Shown here: positions 44,236 through 54,796 of the stretch, one piece after another | How the letters are laid out: each line of letters opens with the position of its first letter | Position numbering within the stretch: position 1 is the stretch's first letter | Assembly: GCF_021726515.1 (NCBI RefSeq) | Contig: NZ_JAKKCJ010000001.1 | Location: 62,001 to 126,000 of the forward strand | Source of the DNA: Vibrio sp. CK2-1 | GTDB taxonomy: Bacteria > Pseudomonadota > Gammaproteobacteria > Enterobacterales > Vibrionaceae | Direction: 5' to 3' | Length of the DNA stretch: 64,000 bases | Made by a program: the position numbers and the translations under genes | The notes under the pieces: generated by a model | Seen by the model: only the letters and a program-made list of their open reading frames with translations | What the model was told of the DNA's origin: nothing | The model's database searches: none

Positions 44236-47200
44236 CTAATATAAATGTTCAGTTAGCTTGAATGTCCTAAATAAATTATTCGTAAATGGATTGCTATCGT
44301 TATTCGAATTCAACCGATATACCATGCTTCCATTATCGACTGAAAACTTATAGTCCACCGATTTTGAACTCGCAGAAACCACTTTTGCCTGATCCAATAA
44401 ACGGAAGAATGACCAAGATCCTTGAGTAGTGATACTTCTCGGGGAATACCCAGTCTGTGTCGGTACTAATGTCACTTTTGATGATGCCGTTTCTCTTAAT
44501 GAGTTAGGCCAAATCAATTCAACCACATCCCTCTGACCATGGCTGTAGGTAAGGTACTGACCATCAACATCAATCGCACTACGTCGCTTATTCCCACTAA
44601 GAACTATCGGCTGTAATGAGAACTCAATATCAAGAACGCCTTTACGGTTAAAAAATGCTTCTTGTATTTTCTTGGCTTTAGCCAGTTCATCAATAACTTG
44701 CTGATTAACGATCGAGTTAGTGCCACTTTCAGCATCGTCAGTAAATACATTTTCATTAAGAAATAAATCTAGCTGATCATTATAAAACGTATTTAATATT
44801 CCATCTGGCGCAAAAAAGGCTTCGAAATCAGACAGCGATACCTCTTTTTTAGCCGTTAAGGATAATGGATATTTTCCAGCTAATTTTTCTTGATAAGGCT
44901 TATATACATCTTCTTTCCAGCGAACCTCTAAGTAACGAATCGCCTCTTTCTTCACCACATACCAGCTTTGGTCAGATAACGTTTTCATCATCTGATTCAG
45001 CGGGCTTGGCAAGCCGCTAGACACTCGGCGTAATGTATAAATTGGATCGATACTCTGCAATGTCACTCGTTCTTTTGTTGCACTTAAAGCAGACATTCCA
45101 ACATTCGGAGAGTCTTGCATCGCTTTAAGATAATCACGTAACTGCCCTACAACATCTAACACTTCTGTTATATACGCTGGGTTATCACCATTAGGATAAT
45201 TCAGCGCATTTAGCTCAGAAAAAGGCTCATCAATCTTGGAAGCCACTTTGAATTTAGGACTTTTTAATAAAGCCTCTTTTGCCGCCTTATCATCATCTGA
45301 TATAGAAGCACTAAATAAATGGGTATTGGTATCAACCGTTCTCAAAAGCCTCTGGATTGGCTCTAGATTACCCATAATGTTATCAACAACTGTTACTGCC
45401 TCATTGATATCATTAAACTTTTTAATATTAATGTTATTTAAAGCATGACGCCAAGTACTGGTGTAGTCTGCAATATATAGGTTACGAATTTTTTCTCTTA
45501 ATACTCGCTTATCTTCTTCACTAAACTCCGCGGTTGAAGATTGGCCTAATACCCAACTATCAATTAAAGCCAACTTAGAAACAGACTCAGATTGAGGCAT
45601 AAAGTAATCATCAAAGCCTTCTTTCGTGAGTAATTTAGGGATATAAAGTGACTGATCACTTCTTTTTCCTTTTTGATAAACAATATCAAAAACAGGTCCA
45701 ATTAGATTACGTAGACTGACTGCCGGACCTAATAAACTTTGTGCGCTTAATTTTAAATTTCGGTACACCCTTTCTTCGTTTGGCATGCGACCAAGTTCAT
45801 TTTGAACTCGACTGATCAGCAAATCATAAGGGCGCATCAATTGATCGGCTAATTCGTTACCATTGTTTCTATCTGTGGCGAGATCAGTATGCTCCATTGC
45901 ATAATCCAGGTGTGCCAGTAATTGCTTTTGAATTTTCTGCTGACCTGAAAATTGACGCTGCCAATATTTTGAAAAGTAATCTAAAACGAACTCTGAGTGC
46001 CGTCCACTTGCATCCACCATCATTCGGTAAACTCTTAATACCGCTAATTTTTGCTCATCTGATTGGGCCTGATTTAAGTCATGAATGGTATCAGCCATGA
46101 GCAGTGGCAAAAACTTATACTCGAGTAAATTTAAGTAGGTTTCTTCTACCTTAGGACCAATCGTATGACCTTGATATAGTCCTAAATCCGATACATATTT
46201 CAGCTTATTACGAAAAAAACCAAACTCTAATGTTGCTTCACGAATCTTGTTTAAAGGCTCTAAAATATCTTTCTGCGACAACATTCCATTATTACCTGAA
46301 ATGAGTACCTGATATTCATTAACCTTCTGTAAAACCTTATCCGCTTGAGTAACATTGATTGAATAGTACCTCTGCCAAGCCGTAATCAATAGTAGACTAG
46401 CAACACTACAGGCAATCACTGAGGTATAGATAATTCTCTTCTTCTTTTTAGCAACTTTAAAATTATCAGAGGCAAGCCCTGCTTCTGGATAAATAATTTT
46501 ATTAAATAACTTTTGCGTAAAATATATTGTCGAATTTTTTGCATGTTGTGCGCTATTGATGGCATGCCTTAGCCCATATCGACGAGAGGTTGCATTATCA
46601 AAGGCATTGATAGCAACCCCCTGCTGAAATACTGAATTAAAATAGACACCACGAACTAATGCCGATGTTGAGAATTGATCGCTTCCCAAGGTTTCTTCTA
46701 ATAATCGATAAATCGTATCTTGTAAGCCGGCTAATTGACGAGAGAAGCTATAAACCGCATTACGGTCTTCGCTATCAGTCAGGTTCACCATAATATGAGG
46801 AATTGCTTCATTAATTCGTGCAATAAACTCTTTATAGCTAGCGGTGTACTCGGTTAGCCAATGATCTAAGTCATCCACTGAATCTAGTGAGAAAGTGAAA
46901 CCAAGGACTTCTTCACGCTTTTCTTTGGTGTAATTACGAAAAAAAGGTTCAAAGCCGTGTAACAGATCAAACTTCGTAAAAGAAACGTACACAGGAAGCC
47001 GAGTCGATAATGTTTCCATTAATTCACGTAAACGAGTACGCAATAAATTCGCGTAGGCTTTACGCTCCGACTCTGTTGATTTGGCTAAATGTGCAATATC
47101 AATCGCTAAAACAATGCCATTCAATGGCCTGCGACTACGTGTTTTTTCTAACCAGCGAGTAAAGTGGACCCACAAACGTCGTGATAACTCAGGATCCACA

Positions 47201-47790
47201 TCATTTCCTAAGCCGCCCTGAGTTAATAACTCACCGTCAGGATCAATTAATACTGACTCATCGCCAATCCACCAATCAAAACTATATGGGTTTTCACTTT
47301 TAAGGTGAGAAGCTCGCATTACCGACGAAAAAACGAAATTTTGTCCCGATCGGTTGATTAAACTGGTTTTTCCCGCATTTTCTAAACCAAGCACTAAATA
47401 CCAAGGAAGTGAATAAAGATAATTACTCTTGCTTAAGTTCGCTTTCATCGTCTGCATGACTTGGTTTAATTCTAGCTCTTGACGCTCTTCAAACTGAAGC
47501 AGAGGATCGGTTTTCAATTCAAGTGCTCGTTTCTCTTCATCTCTTATTCGTACTAATTTTCTCCATTGCCATACTCCCCATAAGGAGAAGCAAACTAGCG
47601 AAAATAATACACAAGCAACGGTTCGAGCAGTGAGAGACGACAATGGCTGACTTTTATCTATCGTTAACCAAGGTCCCATCCACCAGATCGCAACATTAAT
47701 GAGGACAAAAAGGCTAAATAATAAGATTGGCATTGCCGCGGTTAACGCTGGCTTAAGCTTTTGACCAATCCCTGTTATCATTTTCCACAT
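44236..47790 (-). CDS. tssM: T6SS membrane complex protein TssM (IcmF/VasK)
   Basis: 1184 residues. Two N-terminal helices (about 18-40 and 55-73), a cytoplasmic GTPase-like domain with intact Walker A GLENAGKTS (135-143), a third helix (about 455-475) and a large periplasmic part that ends in a beta-rich region contacting TssJ. With TssL and TssJ it forms the envelope-spanning complex. It lies between tssA (16-base gap) and vasL. Confidence 0.95.
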   Translation of the reverse strand: MWKMITGIGQKLKPALTAAMPILLFSLFVLINVAIWWMGPWLTIDKSQPLSSLTARTVACVLFSLVCFSLWGVWQWRKLVRIRDEEKRALELKTDPLLQFEERQELELNQVMQTMKANLSKSNYLYSLPWYLVLGLENAGKTSLINRSGQNFVFSSVMRASHLKSENPYSFDWWIGDESVLIDPDGELLTQGGLGNDVDPELSRRLWVHFTRWLEKTRSRRPLNGIVLAIDIAHLAKSTESERKAYANLLRTRLRELMETLSTRLPVYVSFTKFDLLHGFEPFFRNYTKEKREEVLGFTFSLDSVDDLDHWLTEYTASYKEFIARINEAIPHIMVNLTDSEDRNAVYSFSRQLAGLQDTIYRLLEETLGSDQFSTSALVRGVYFNSVFQQGVAINAFDNATSRRYGLRHAINSAQHAKNSTIYFTQKLFNKIIYPEAGLASDNFKVAKKKKRIIYTSVIACSVASLLLITAWQRYYSINVTQADKVLQKVNEYQVLISGNNGMLSQKDILEPLNKIREATLEFGFFRNKLKYVSDLGLYQGHTIGPKVEETYLNLLEYKFLPLLMADTIHDLNQAQSDEQKLAVLRVYRMMVDASGRHSEFVLDYFSKYWQRQFSGQQKIQKQLLAHLDYAMEHTDLATDRNNGNELADQLMRPYDLLISRVQNELGRMPNEERVYRNLKLSAQSLLGPAVSLRNLIGPVFDIVYQKGKRSDQSLYIPKLLTKEGFDDYFMPQSESVSKLALIDSWVLGQSSTAEFSEEDKRVLREKIRNLYIADYTSTWRHALNNINIKKFNDINEAVTVVDNIMGNLEPIQRLLRTVDTNTHLFSASISDDDKAAKEALLKSPKFKVASKIDEPFSELNALNYPNGDNPAYITEVLDVVGQLRDYLKAMQDSPNVGMSALSATKERVTLQSIDPIYTLRRVSSGLPSPLNQMMKTLSDQSWYVVKKEAIRYLEVRWKEDVYKPYQEKLAGKYPLSLTAKKEVSLSDFEAFFAPDGILNTFYNDQLDLFLNENVFTDDAESGTNSIVNQQVIDELAKAKKIQEAFFNRKGVLDIEFSLQPIVLSGNKRRSAIDVDGQYLTYSHGQRDVVELIWPNSLRETASSKVTLVPTQTGYSPRSITTQGSWSFFRLLDQAKVVSASSKSVDYKFSVDNGSMVYRLNSNNDSNPFTNNLFRTFKLTEHLY

Positions 47791-47806
47791 ATAATCACTA
47801 CCTTAA

Positions 47807-49225
47807 TTATTTAATATTATTAATATGCTTAAGCTTTTCTACGAGTGATGGCTCCCAATCACTAAGACTCATAGACATAAATTGCTCATACAAACCGCGG
47901 TATTGTTCACTTGCTACCGCCGTCAATTGGCTTTCTTCCAACAGATCGGCTAACAAACATTGCCAATAAAACTTGTCTCTTGGATCTACGGCACTTTGCA
48001 AGCCATCATTAACACTCGATATGGCAACAGTGACGCCCGCTTCTTTTGCAAGCTGTTTAATTTGCTCATACTTTTCCTGCCAGTTACTTACGCCACCTTG
48101 AGATTGAGATTTCGCTGAAGATTCAATCCATTGCTGAGTTTCATCGGAAATAAAAGGGGCACCATCTTTAAATTTCAATTCCAGCAACTTAGGTAATCGA
48201 GAGATGAATTGTTTCGTCTCATCATGTATCGCTTTTGCCCATTCAGGTTGGTCGATAGATTCAGCAATTTTTGCACTTAAACACTGCCCATCAATCCAAT
48301 AAGGTGCCAAAGTTAAGCTCTTTTCAACTTTGCGCCATAACGCAAGATCAGGATGAGACATTCCATCTGTGTACTCTTTTAAACGCTCGCTTTGTATCCC
48401 GCGTAACTGGGTTTCACCTAAGTTGTTATGCTCTGGGGGCGAATCAATTCCTGCCCATACGGCATATCGTCGAGTCCTGATAGAAAGCGGAGTACCGTAG
48501 TCTTGCTCAGATAAAAAATCCGATACTTTTAAAAGCGTCTGCTTCACTGACTGGCCGCTTGAAGTATCAAACGTTAATGGGTTATTCGCTTGAACATTCA
48601 CAACCGTGGAATGACCGACATCTGAGGTTCCAGCAGCAGAGCTTTTCGGTTGTTCATAAAGTGAAGATCTTTCTTCACAATCTTTAAGTTTGGTTTTTAT
48701 TCTTTGCACAAAATACTGTACAGAATCAGAATCTAAGTCATTTTTTATCGCCGCTGCGTGCCAATCAGTCAGCGCTTGCAACAGCAAATCTCTTCCTTTG
48801 GCATCAAAAAGAGAGAAGTCATACTTATCAGCAAGTAAATCAAACCTCTGCAGAAGTAAGCTAAAAAATTTACGGCGGGGTAACTTTCCTCTCTCTCCTG
48901 GAGAAGGGTAACTATCACTCCAAAATTCACGCATGAAATCACCAAAAACAAACAAAGAAAGAGTTAGCCTTTCTGGGGTTGCTTGGTGATGCAAACACTG
49001 TATAAGGTGAATAAGCAGCTTAATATCTTTCGTTTTTTCTTTAAAAATCTGAAGGATACTTTTTTCAACTTCACTCCATTGCACGGAAGCATGCGATAGA
49101 GAACCAACCTTCATCATTTGATCATCGATAAACTCGTATAAGGGATCATCGTATAAACGCTCACCTACATGAGATTCTTTAGATATGGGCGTTATGATGG
49201 TTTGGCGATATTCTGTGATATTCAT
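47807..49225 (-). CDS. tssA: T6SS protein TssA (VasJ type, ImpA-N domain)
   Basis: 472 residues from ATG 49225 with AAGGG upstream. The ImpA-N region is at the start (YDDPLYEFIDDQMMKVGSLSHASVQWSEVE); YPSPGERGKLPRRK marks the family turn. The C-terminal part is of the VasJ type and contains ISDETQQWIESSAKS. TssA caps the growing sheath and organises the baseplate. It starts 9 bases after vasI's end region overlaps. Confidence 0.88.
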   Translation of the reverse strand: MNITEYRQTIITPISKESHVGERLYDDPLYEFIDDQMMKVGSLSHASVQWSEVEKSILQIFKEKTKDIKLLIHLIQCLHHQATPERLTLSLFVFGDFMREFWSDSYPSPGERGKLPRRKFFSLLLQRFDLLADKYDFSLFDAKGRDLLLQALTDWHAAAIKNDLDSDSVQYFVQRIKTKLKDCEERSSLYEQPKSSAAGTSDVGHSTVVNVQANNPLTFDTSSGQSVKQTLLKVSDFLSEQDYGTPLSIRTRRYAVWAGIDSPPEHNNLGETQLRGIQSERLKEYTDGMSHPDLALWRKVEKSLTLAPYWIDGQCLSAKIAESIDQPEWAKAIHDETKQFISRLPKLLELKFKDGAPFISDETQQWIESSAKSQSQGGVSNWQEKYEQIKQLAKEAGVTVAISSVNDGLQSAVDPRDKFYWQCLLADLLEESQLTAVASEQYRGLYEQFMSMSLSDWEPSLVEKLKHINNIK

Positions 49226-49233
49226 AAAATCCC

Positions 49234-49890
49234 TTACCAACCACAGCTTTTACGTAACGGAATTAATACTTTTGATAAATTTTCAGTATTAAATTTAAGA
49301 CCGTTAATAACATCTATATCTGAGCGTAATTGTAAATTCGAAGATGACGATATTTTCTTTATCAGTTCAATAGCAAAGAGCCCCCTAGAGCTACTGACGA
49401 CAAAACCAGAGTCATCGGTTCTCCATAAGCTAGATTTGAATGTATTGGCTGATATATTAACCCTAGCTTGCTCAATATTTTTATGAAGTAATAAATCCAA
49501 GTGACTAATATTATTGATACAACTCATCATTAAGACAGCACCCTGTCCATCATTACTATGACTTGCCGCGGGTAAAGTTACCCAGATATCAGAATCAGCA
49601 CTTCCATTTCCGCTTGAAATTAAAGGAAGTAAATCGCCTTTTACTCGCGGCTGTTCAACTGCCATACCCCGAGACCAGATTTCTGGTTTTACTTCTTTTA
49701 ATAAGGCTATTTCAGGTAAAGATGTCTTGAAAATACGATCAAAACAATCTAAACGCTCCAGCCGAGCCGTAATACTAGTGCATGCTTTAGCTTCATTTAA
49801 AAGTGAACTTTGATCAGCCCGAACATCACTAATGAAAAGCAACTGAAATAAAATCACAGTAAAAACAAAGGTATTAAGTTGATAATTCAT
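49234..49890 (-). CDS. vasI: T6SS-associated protein VasI (TagO-like)
   Basis: 218 residues with a Sec-type signal peptide (about 1-24) ending DVRA. It has C-x(14)-C pairs near the N-terminus (KACTSITARLERLDCFD) and a beta-rich C-terminal domain with a last Cys before GW. The ATG overlaps the vasH stop by one base, with GGAG in the vasH end as ribosome site. Its exact role in the T6SS is unsettled; localisation is periplasmic. Confidence 0.82.
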   Translation of the reverse strand: MNYQLNTFVFTVILFQLLFISDVRADQSSLLNEAKACTSITARLERLDCFDRIFKTSLPEIALLKEVKPEIWSRGMAVEQPRVKGDLLPLISSGNGSADSDIWVTLPAASHSNDGQGAVLMMSCINNISHLDLLLHKNIEQARVNISANTFKSSLWRTDDSGFVVSSSRGLFAIELIKKISSSSNLQLRSDIDVINGLKFNTENLSKVLIPLRKSCGW

Positions 49891-51407
49891 CAAGAAATCT
49901 CCAGTTTCTGGCATTTATAAGTCAGAGTTCTAAGAGGTATCCCTAAACTTTTTGCAGCTTTCGTTTTATTCCCTGAGTGTTTATTTAATCGCTCTTGGAT
50001 AACTTTAAATTCAAACTCACCAAGGAGCTCTGTTAAATTTCCAATATGATTAACACCTTCGTTAAAATCGAATAACGACAATGCATTTGAGTTATCTGAA
50101 ATATAGGATAGAGAAATTGGTTGCCCGTCCTCTACTTGAGAGCAAGATAATTCAATCATGCTTTTTAGCTCTCTAACATTACCTGAAAAATCTAATCTCT
50201 TTAGATATTCCAAAGACTGCTTCGTCAGGAACCCAACATCCCTTTGATAGCTTTCATTATATTGTTCAATAAAATACTCACTCAATAACTCAAGATCTTC
50301 TTTTCTATCCTTTAATGCTGGAAGTAATACCGGACACTGCATTAATCGATAATATAAATCTGGGCGAAATTCCTTTGACTTCACTTTCTCTTTTAAATTT
50401 ATATGAGTTGCAGAAATCAGTCTAAAGTTTGATGTTAGTTCTTTCTTTCCCCCTAGAGGACGAAAGCTTTTTGTCTCAAGTACACGTAACAATTTAGATT
50501 GAAGGTGTGTTGGCATATCGCCAATTTCATCAAGGAATAATGAACCACCATTTGCTTGCTCAATCAAACCAGCATGGTAAGAGTCCGCACCAGAAAATGC
50601 CCCTTTTTCATAACCAAATAGCTCACTTTCTAATAAGTTTTCAGGTATAGCGGAACAATTAATCGCGACAAACTGGCCTTTGTTATAGTCGGATATCTGG
50701 TGGATCGCTTTTGCAGCAACTTCCTTCCCAGTCCCCGTTTCACCATGGATCATAACCGACAATGGTGATTCAGCCGCCACTACGATTTTCTTTTTTACAT
50801 CTAACATTGCCGAAGAATTGCCAATCAACGTCTTAGACAAACTCAATAATTTTTGTCCGCGCTGATTCACCTTCCTTTCTGTCGTCAATGTTTCAGATAA
50901 GCTTTCTTTTTCTAAACCAACCTTTTGGAGATCTTTTAATAGCTCCCATTGCGTTGCATATGCTTCAATATACAATTTGAATTCAGGTGCTACGGCTACT
51001 TGCTCTAACTTGATTGCATCACCAAATATGACTAATAAAGAAGGACTTGATTCTTTAGCACATGGTAAAGGATAAATTAAACATGCCTCTCCATTGCCTA
51101 ATGACGATGTCAATGTTTTAAAGTCCTGATTGTTTTGCCAGTAAACAAGATCAGATTGAGGTATAAGCTTATATCTACCTTCTTGCAAAACATGAGAAAA
51201 AGGGACATCAAAATCCACGACTGACCAGTTGGAAATATCATCATTCTCACTTTGATAAACCAATTCTCTACCACTGTCGCTTAATTCAATCGTTAAACAC
51301 TTGGCTATATTCAACGTTTTTGTTAATGAATTAATAAAAGTATTTGATAGCGTCTTAGCATCTCTCAACTTCATTAATTCTGTTATCGAGATTAACCATG
51401 AGCTCAT
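49890..51407 (-). CDS. vasH: Sigma-54-dependent activator VasH
   Basis: 505 residues. N-terminal GAF-like sensor (1-165), AAA+ domain with Walker A GETGTGKE (222-229), the sigma-54 contact loop GAFSGA (269-274) and Walker B LFLDEIGD (290-297), then a Fis-type HTH at the C-terminus (NKTKAAKSLGIPLRTLTYKC). VasH activates RpoN promoters of hcp operons in V. cholerae. The loop has Ser in place of the usual Thr. Start 51407 follows the clpV stop by one base; GAGG is upstream. Confidence 0.93.
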   Translation of the reverse strand: MSSWLISITELMKLRDAKTLSNTFINSLTKTLNIAKCLTIELSDSGRELVYQSENDDISNWSVVDFDVPFSHVLQEGRYKLIPQSDLVYWQNNQDFKTLTSSLGNGEACLIYPLPCAKESSPSLLVIFGDAIKLEQVAVAPEFKLYIEAYATQWELLKDLQKVGLEKESLSETLTTERKVNQRGQKLLSLSKTLIGNSSAMLDVKKKIVVAAESPLSVMIHGETGTGKEVAAKAIHQISDYNKGQFVAINCSAIPENLLESELFGYEKGAFSGADSYHAGLIEQANGGSLFLDEIGDMPTHLQSKLLRVLETKSFRPLGGKKELTSNFRLISATHINLKEKVKSKEFRPDLYYRLMQCPVLLPALKDRKEDLELLSEYFIEQYNESYQRDVGFLTKQSLEYLKRLDFSGNVRELKSMIELSCSQVEDGQPISLSYISDNSNALSLFDFNEGVNHIGNLTELLGEFEFKVIQERLNKHSGNKTKAAKSLGIPLRTLTYKCQKLEIS

Positions 51408-51408
51408 C

Positions 51409-54009
51409 TTATTCAACCTCACCAATAAACTCGCCATCTTGTACTGACATCGAAACATGAGTAATCGCTTCTTTGTCGACTAGTTTATTTAACAACGCTA
51501 ATGAGATAGGTGGTAATAATTGACCATCAATGATTGCCTCTAACATACGCGCACCATTTTCTGAACGGTTAGCACGATTTAATATTTCATCAAACAACTC
51601 ATCCGCAATCGTAACTTTCGCTCCATAGCGTTGCTTAAATAAATTTTCTAAACGAGATAATTTACCTTTAATGATTTCAGATAGGACCGCTCGAGATAGC
51701 GGTAGATATGGAATGGTCTCCATTCTTGCCAATAGTGCGGGTTTAAAGAATGCAGCAAGCTCAGGGTATAGCTTCTGCTCTAACTCTTCTGGGTGCTCGG
51801 CATAGTCGACAATCGTTTGATAACCTAAATTAGAAGTTAGAAAAAACACCACATTCTGGCAGTCAATTAAGCGCCCTTCGCCATCGGCTAACTCACCTTT
51901 ATCAAAAGCTTGGTAGAAGATATTTAGAACTTCTGGATGTGCTTTTTCGACTTCATCGAGTAGCACAACTGAATATGGCATCTTACGAATTGATTCGGTT
52001 AAAATCCCGCCTTCACCGTAGCCTACATAACCCGGGGGAGAACCAATTAAGCGTGATACGGTATGTTTCTCTTGGTATTCAGACATGTTAATGGTGGTTA
52101 GAAATTGCTTTCCACCATAAAGTTGCTCTGCAAGTTGAACCACGGTTTCTGTTTTACCCACGCCACTAGGGCCAACAAGTAAGAAAGCGCCTTTCGGGCG
52201 TCCTGCTCGTCTTAAATCGGCTCGAGCAGTTAGTAAATGCTTATGTACCTGCTTAATCGCGGTATCTTGGCCTTTAATGGTTTCTCCCAAAATATCGACG
52301 AGGTGAGTGATTTTATACAGCTCATCTGAATTCATTTGGTTAACAGGAACTCCCGTCCAGTCAGCAACCACTTCTGCAATTTGTTGAGCCGTAACATGTG
52401 GATGAACTAAACGGTCATCATGCTCAATAAGGTCTAACTGCTGGTATTTTTGATTAAGGCTTGCTTTTAACTCGAGCAGTTCTTCAACAGGTAACTCTTC
52501 TGAAGATATAAGCTGTGAGCGCAATGATAAAATGTCATTCACTAATGCCTGCTGAGTCTGCCATTTATTTTCTAATTCGCTTTTCTCAGCATTTTCAATT
52601 TCTTGTTGCGTTAGAAGCTCATCAAGGCGATCTTGATCTGGCTCTTGACCTAAATAAATGGAACGCTCAATCATTTCAATTTCAAGCTGTCTTTGATGAG
52701 CAAGCGTGGCAAGAGCAGAAATGCGTTTCGGTGGAACCGCTAAGTTAATCGCAATTCGAGCACATGCGGTATCTAACACATCAATGGCTTTATCTGGCAG
52801 CTGACGGCCAGAAATATAGCGAGCAGATAACTCAGCTGCCGCTTTTAATGCGTCATCAGTAATTAATACTTGGTGCGCCTTTTCGTAAACCGAGTTTAAT
52901 CCGCGTAAAATATCAACCGCTTGGTCAATGGTAGGTTCATCCAACTTAACCAATTGAAAACGTCGAGTTAAGGCAGGATCTTTTTCAAAGTACTTTTTAT
53001 ATTCTTTCCATGTCGTCGCAGCAATAGCACTGAGCTCACCACGAGCAAGCGCGGGTTTGAGTAAATTAGCCGCGTCACTTCCCCCTTCTTGGTTACCCGA
53101 ACCAATCAAGGTGTGGGCTTCATCAATAAAAATGATAATAGGATTACTCGATGTTTTCACATCTTCAATCACGCCTTGAAGACGTTTTTCAAACTCACCT
53201 TTAACCGAAGCGCCTGCTTGCAATAAACCTAAATCCAAAGACCAGAGATCGACATTTTTTAACTGCTCGGGGACTTGACCACTAACAATTCGCAATGCCA
53301 TTCCTTCAATAATGGCACTTTTACCTACCCCTGCATCGCCAACCACGATAGGGTTATTTTTACGACGTCGACATAGAATATCAATCATCAAATTAAGCTC
53401 TTCATCGCGGCATAACACCGGATCCAACTCACCATTACGAGCCGATTCAGAGACATTTTTACAATATCGAGATAAATAATCCGAAGTGGATGAAGTGGCC
53501 GATGATGCATTACCTGATTGCGGTAAAACAACGTCCGTCTCACCCGAATTAGCTAAAAGTACATCGAAATCTTTTTTTAAGGTCTCTCGATTAATCGCTT
53601 CAAACACAGGAATAATATTCAGTGCTAGGTATCGGTCTTTACGTAAAAGCGCGGCTAAAAATATCGCACCAGAGCGTAACTGATGCTGACTTAACTCAGT
53701 AGTAGAAAGTAGCCAAGCTTCTTGTAGTAATTCTACTAAAAGAGGTGAAAAGGCTGGGTAAGTATCTAGTCCACTTTCCGTGTGATAGCTTAAACTGAGC
53801 TTTTCTTTTAAAGATAAAGTATCAATATTGGCTTGCTTTAAAATCACTCGTAAATCAGAAATAGGGTTATCAAGTAAAACATTAAAAAGATGCTCAATCG
53901 TGATTTCAGAGCTTTGCTTTTCAATACATAAAGAAGCCGCCTGTTCTAAAGCAAATTTAGTTTGTTCATTTAACTTAGAAATGAGCGTTGATAATTCAAT
54001 TCGGAGCAT
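51409..54009 (-). CDS. tssH: T6SS ATPase ClpV (TssH)
   Basis: 866 residues: an N-domain (1-150), AAA-1 with Walker A GDAGVGKS (224-231), a ClpB-like coiled middle region with many Gln/Glu, and AAA-2 with GPSGVGKTE (about 610). It unfolds contracted TssBC sheath to recycle subunits. MLRIELSTLISKLNEQTK is a typical ClpV opening. It lies between tssL (10-base gap) and vasH. Confidence 0.95.
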   Translation of the reverse strand: MLRIELSTLISKLNEQTKFALEQAASLCIEKQSSEITIEHLFNVLLDNPISDLRVILKQANIDTLSLKEKLSLSYHTESGLDTYPAFSPLLVELLQEAWLLSTTELSQHQLRSGAIFLAALLRKDRYLALNIIPVFEAINRETLKKDFDVLLANSGETDVVLPQSGNASSATSSTSDYLSRYCKNVSESARNGELDPVLCRDEELNLMIDILCRRRKNNPIVVGDAGVGKSAIIEGMALRIVSGQVPEQLKNVDLWSLDLGLLQAGASVKGEFEKRLQGVIEDVKTSSNPIIIFIDEAHTLIGSGNQEGGSDAANLLKPALARGELSAIAATTWKEYKKYFEKDPALTRRFQLVKLDEPTIDQAVDILRGLNSVYEKAHQVLITDDALKAAAELSARYISGRQLPDKAIDVLDTACARIAINLAVPPKRISALATLAHQRQLEIEMIERSIYLGQEPDQDRLDELLTQQEIENAEKSELENKWQTQQALVNDILSLRSQLISSEELPVEELLELKASLNQKYQQLDLIEHDDRLVHPHVTAQQIAEVVADWTGVPVNQMNSDELYKITHLVDILGETIKGQDTAIKQVHKHLLTARADLRRAGRPKGAFLLVGPSGVGKTETVVQLAEQLYGGKQFLTTINMSEYQEKHTVSRLIGSPPGYVGYGEGGILTESIRKMPYSVVLLDEVEKAHPEVLNIFYQAFDKGELADGEGRLIDCQNVVFFLTSNLGYQTIVDYAEHPEELEQKLYPELAAFFKPALLARMETIPYLPLSRAVLSEIIKGKLSRLENLFKQRYGAKVTIADELFDEILNRANRSENGARMLEAIIDGQLLPPISLALLNKLVDKEAITHVSMSVQDGEFIGEVE

Positions 54010-54019
54010 AATGATACCT

Positions 54020-54796
54020 TTAAAGTAACTGATTCAATTGGGTTAACACATCGGCAGACTTATTATTTAGTACGTATAAATACCCAGAAAAAACAACGCA
54101 CAAGCCCAGAAGAAACATTGCAAAAACAGACCAAACTGGAATTTGTCGACCTAATTTATATTTAGAGTGAACTACATGCTCGGTTGCTTTAGAAAGAGAG
54201 CTCGGCTCTGAATCGTTAAGCGATTTTAATAACTCGTGTAGCTTAATAATCACCCTTTCTCGCTCAGCAAAGCCATTTGAAACCACCTTGTATTTACCTT
54301 CGAAACCCAAGTTCAAGCAGTGGAAAATAAATTCCAAAAGATCTTTGTATCTCACAGGATCATTTTCTAAACGAGTCAGAATAGAAAAAACCTTCTCACC
54401 ACCCCATGTTTCATCATGAAAACGAGAAAGCAGTGAATGTTGCGCCCAAATACTTTTTGCCCCCCATGATGTGCCCATGACCGACTCATCAAGAAAAGCG
54501 CACAATACATATCGGTAAGCCATAATGACCGAATGCTCATAGCCGTTTTCAGCTAATTCCATTTCAATCGCCGTCACTTCTTTAACTACTTGATGGTAAA
54601 TGTCGGCAATAGACGCGCATTCCGAGAGTTGCTTTACTCTGAGTGCTAAACCAAATAATGGTGTGGCAACATCAATCAATAGGTTTGGATTATCACCACG
54701 TAAGGGAAACCAAAAATCTTGATCTCGGTCTATATTCTCACTCCCCTCATACAGCAACTCATCGACTGCAACATTGGTATTATTGGTTTTCATCAT
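54020..54796 (-). CDS. tssL: T6SS membrane complex protein TssL (DotU)
   Basis: 258 residues with a cytoplasmic DotU domain (YRYVLCAFLDESVMGTSWG, DETWGGEKVFSIL, LEFIFHCLNLGFEGKY) and one C-terminal helix (about 222-243). There is no peptidoglycan-binding extension after the helix. It partners TssM. The start overlaps the tssK stop by one base. Confidence 0.94.
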   Translation of the reverse strand: MMKTNNTNVAVDELLYEGSENIDRDQDFWFPLRGDNPNLLIDVATPLFGLALRVKQLSECASIADIYHQVVKEVTAIEMELAENGYEHSVIMAYRYVLCAFLDESVMGTSWGAKSIWAQHSLLSRFHDETWGGEKVFSILTRLENDPVRYKDLLEFIFHCLNLGFEGKYKVVSNGFAERERVIIKLHELLKSLNDSEPSSLSKATEHVVHSKYKLGRQIPVWSVFAMFLLGLCVVFSGYLYVLNNKSADVLTQLNQLL

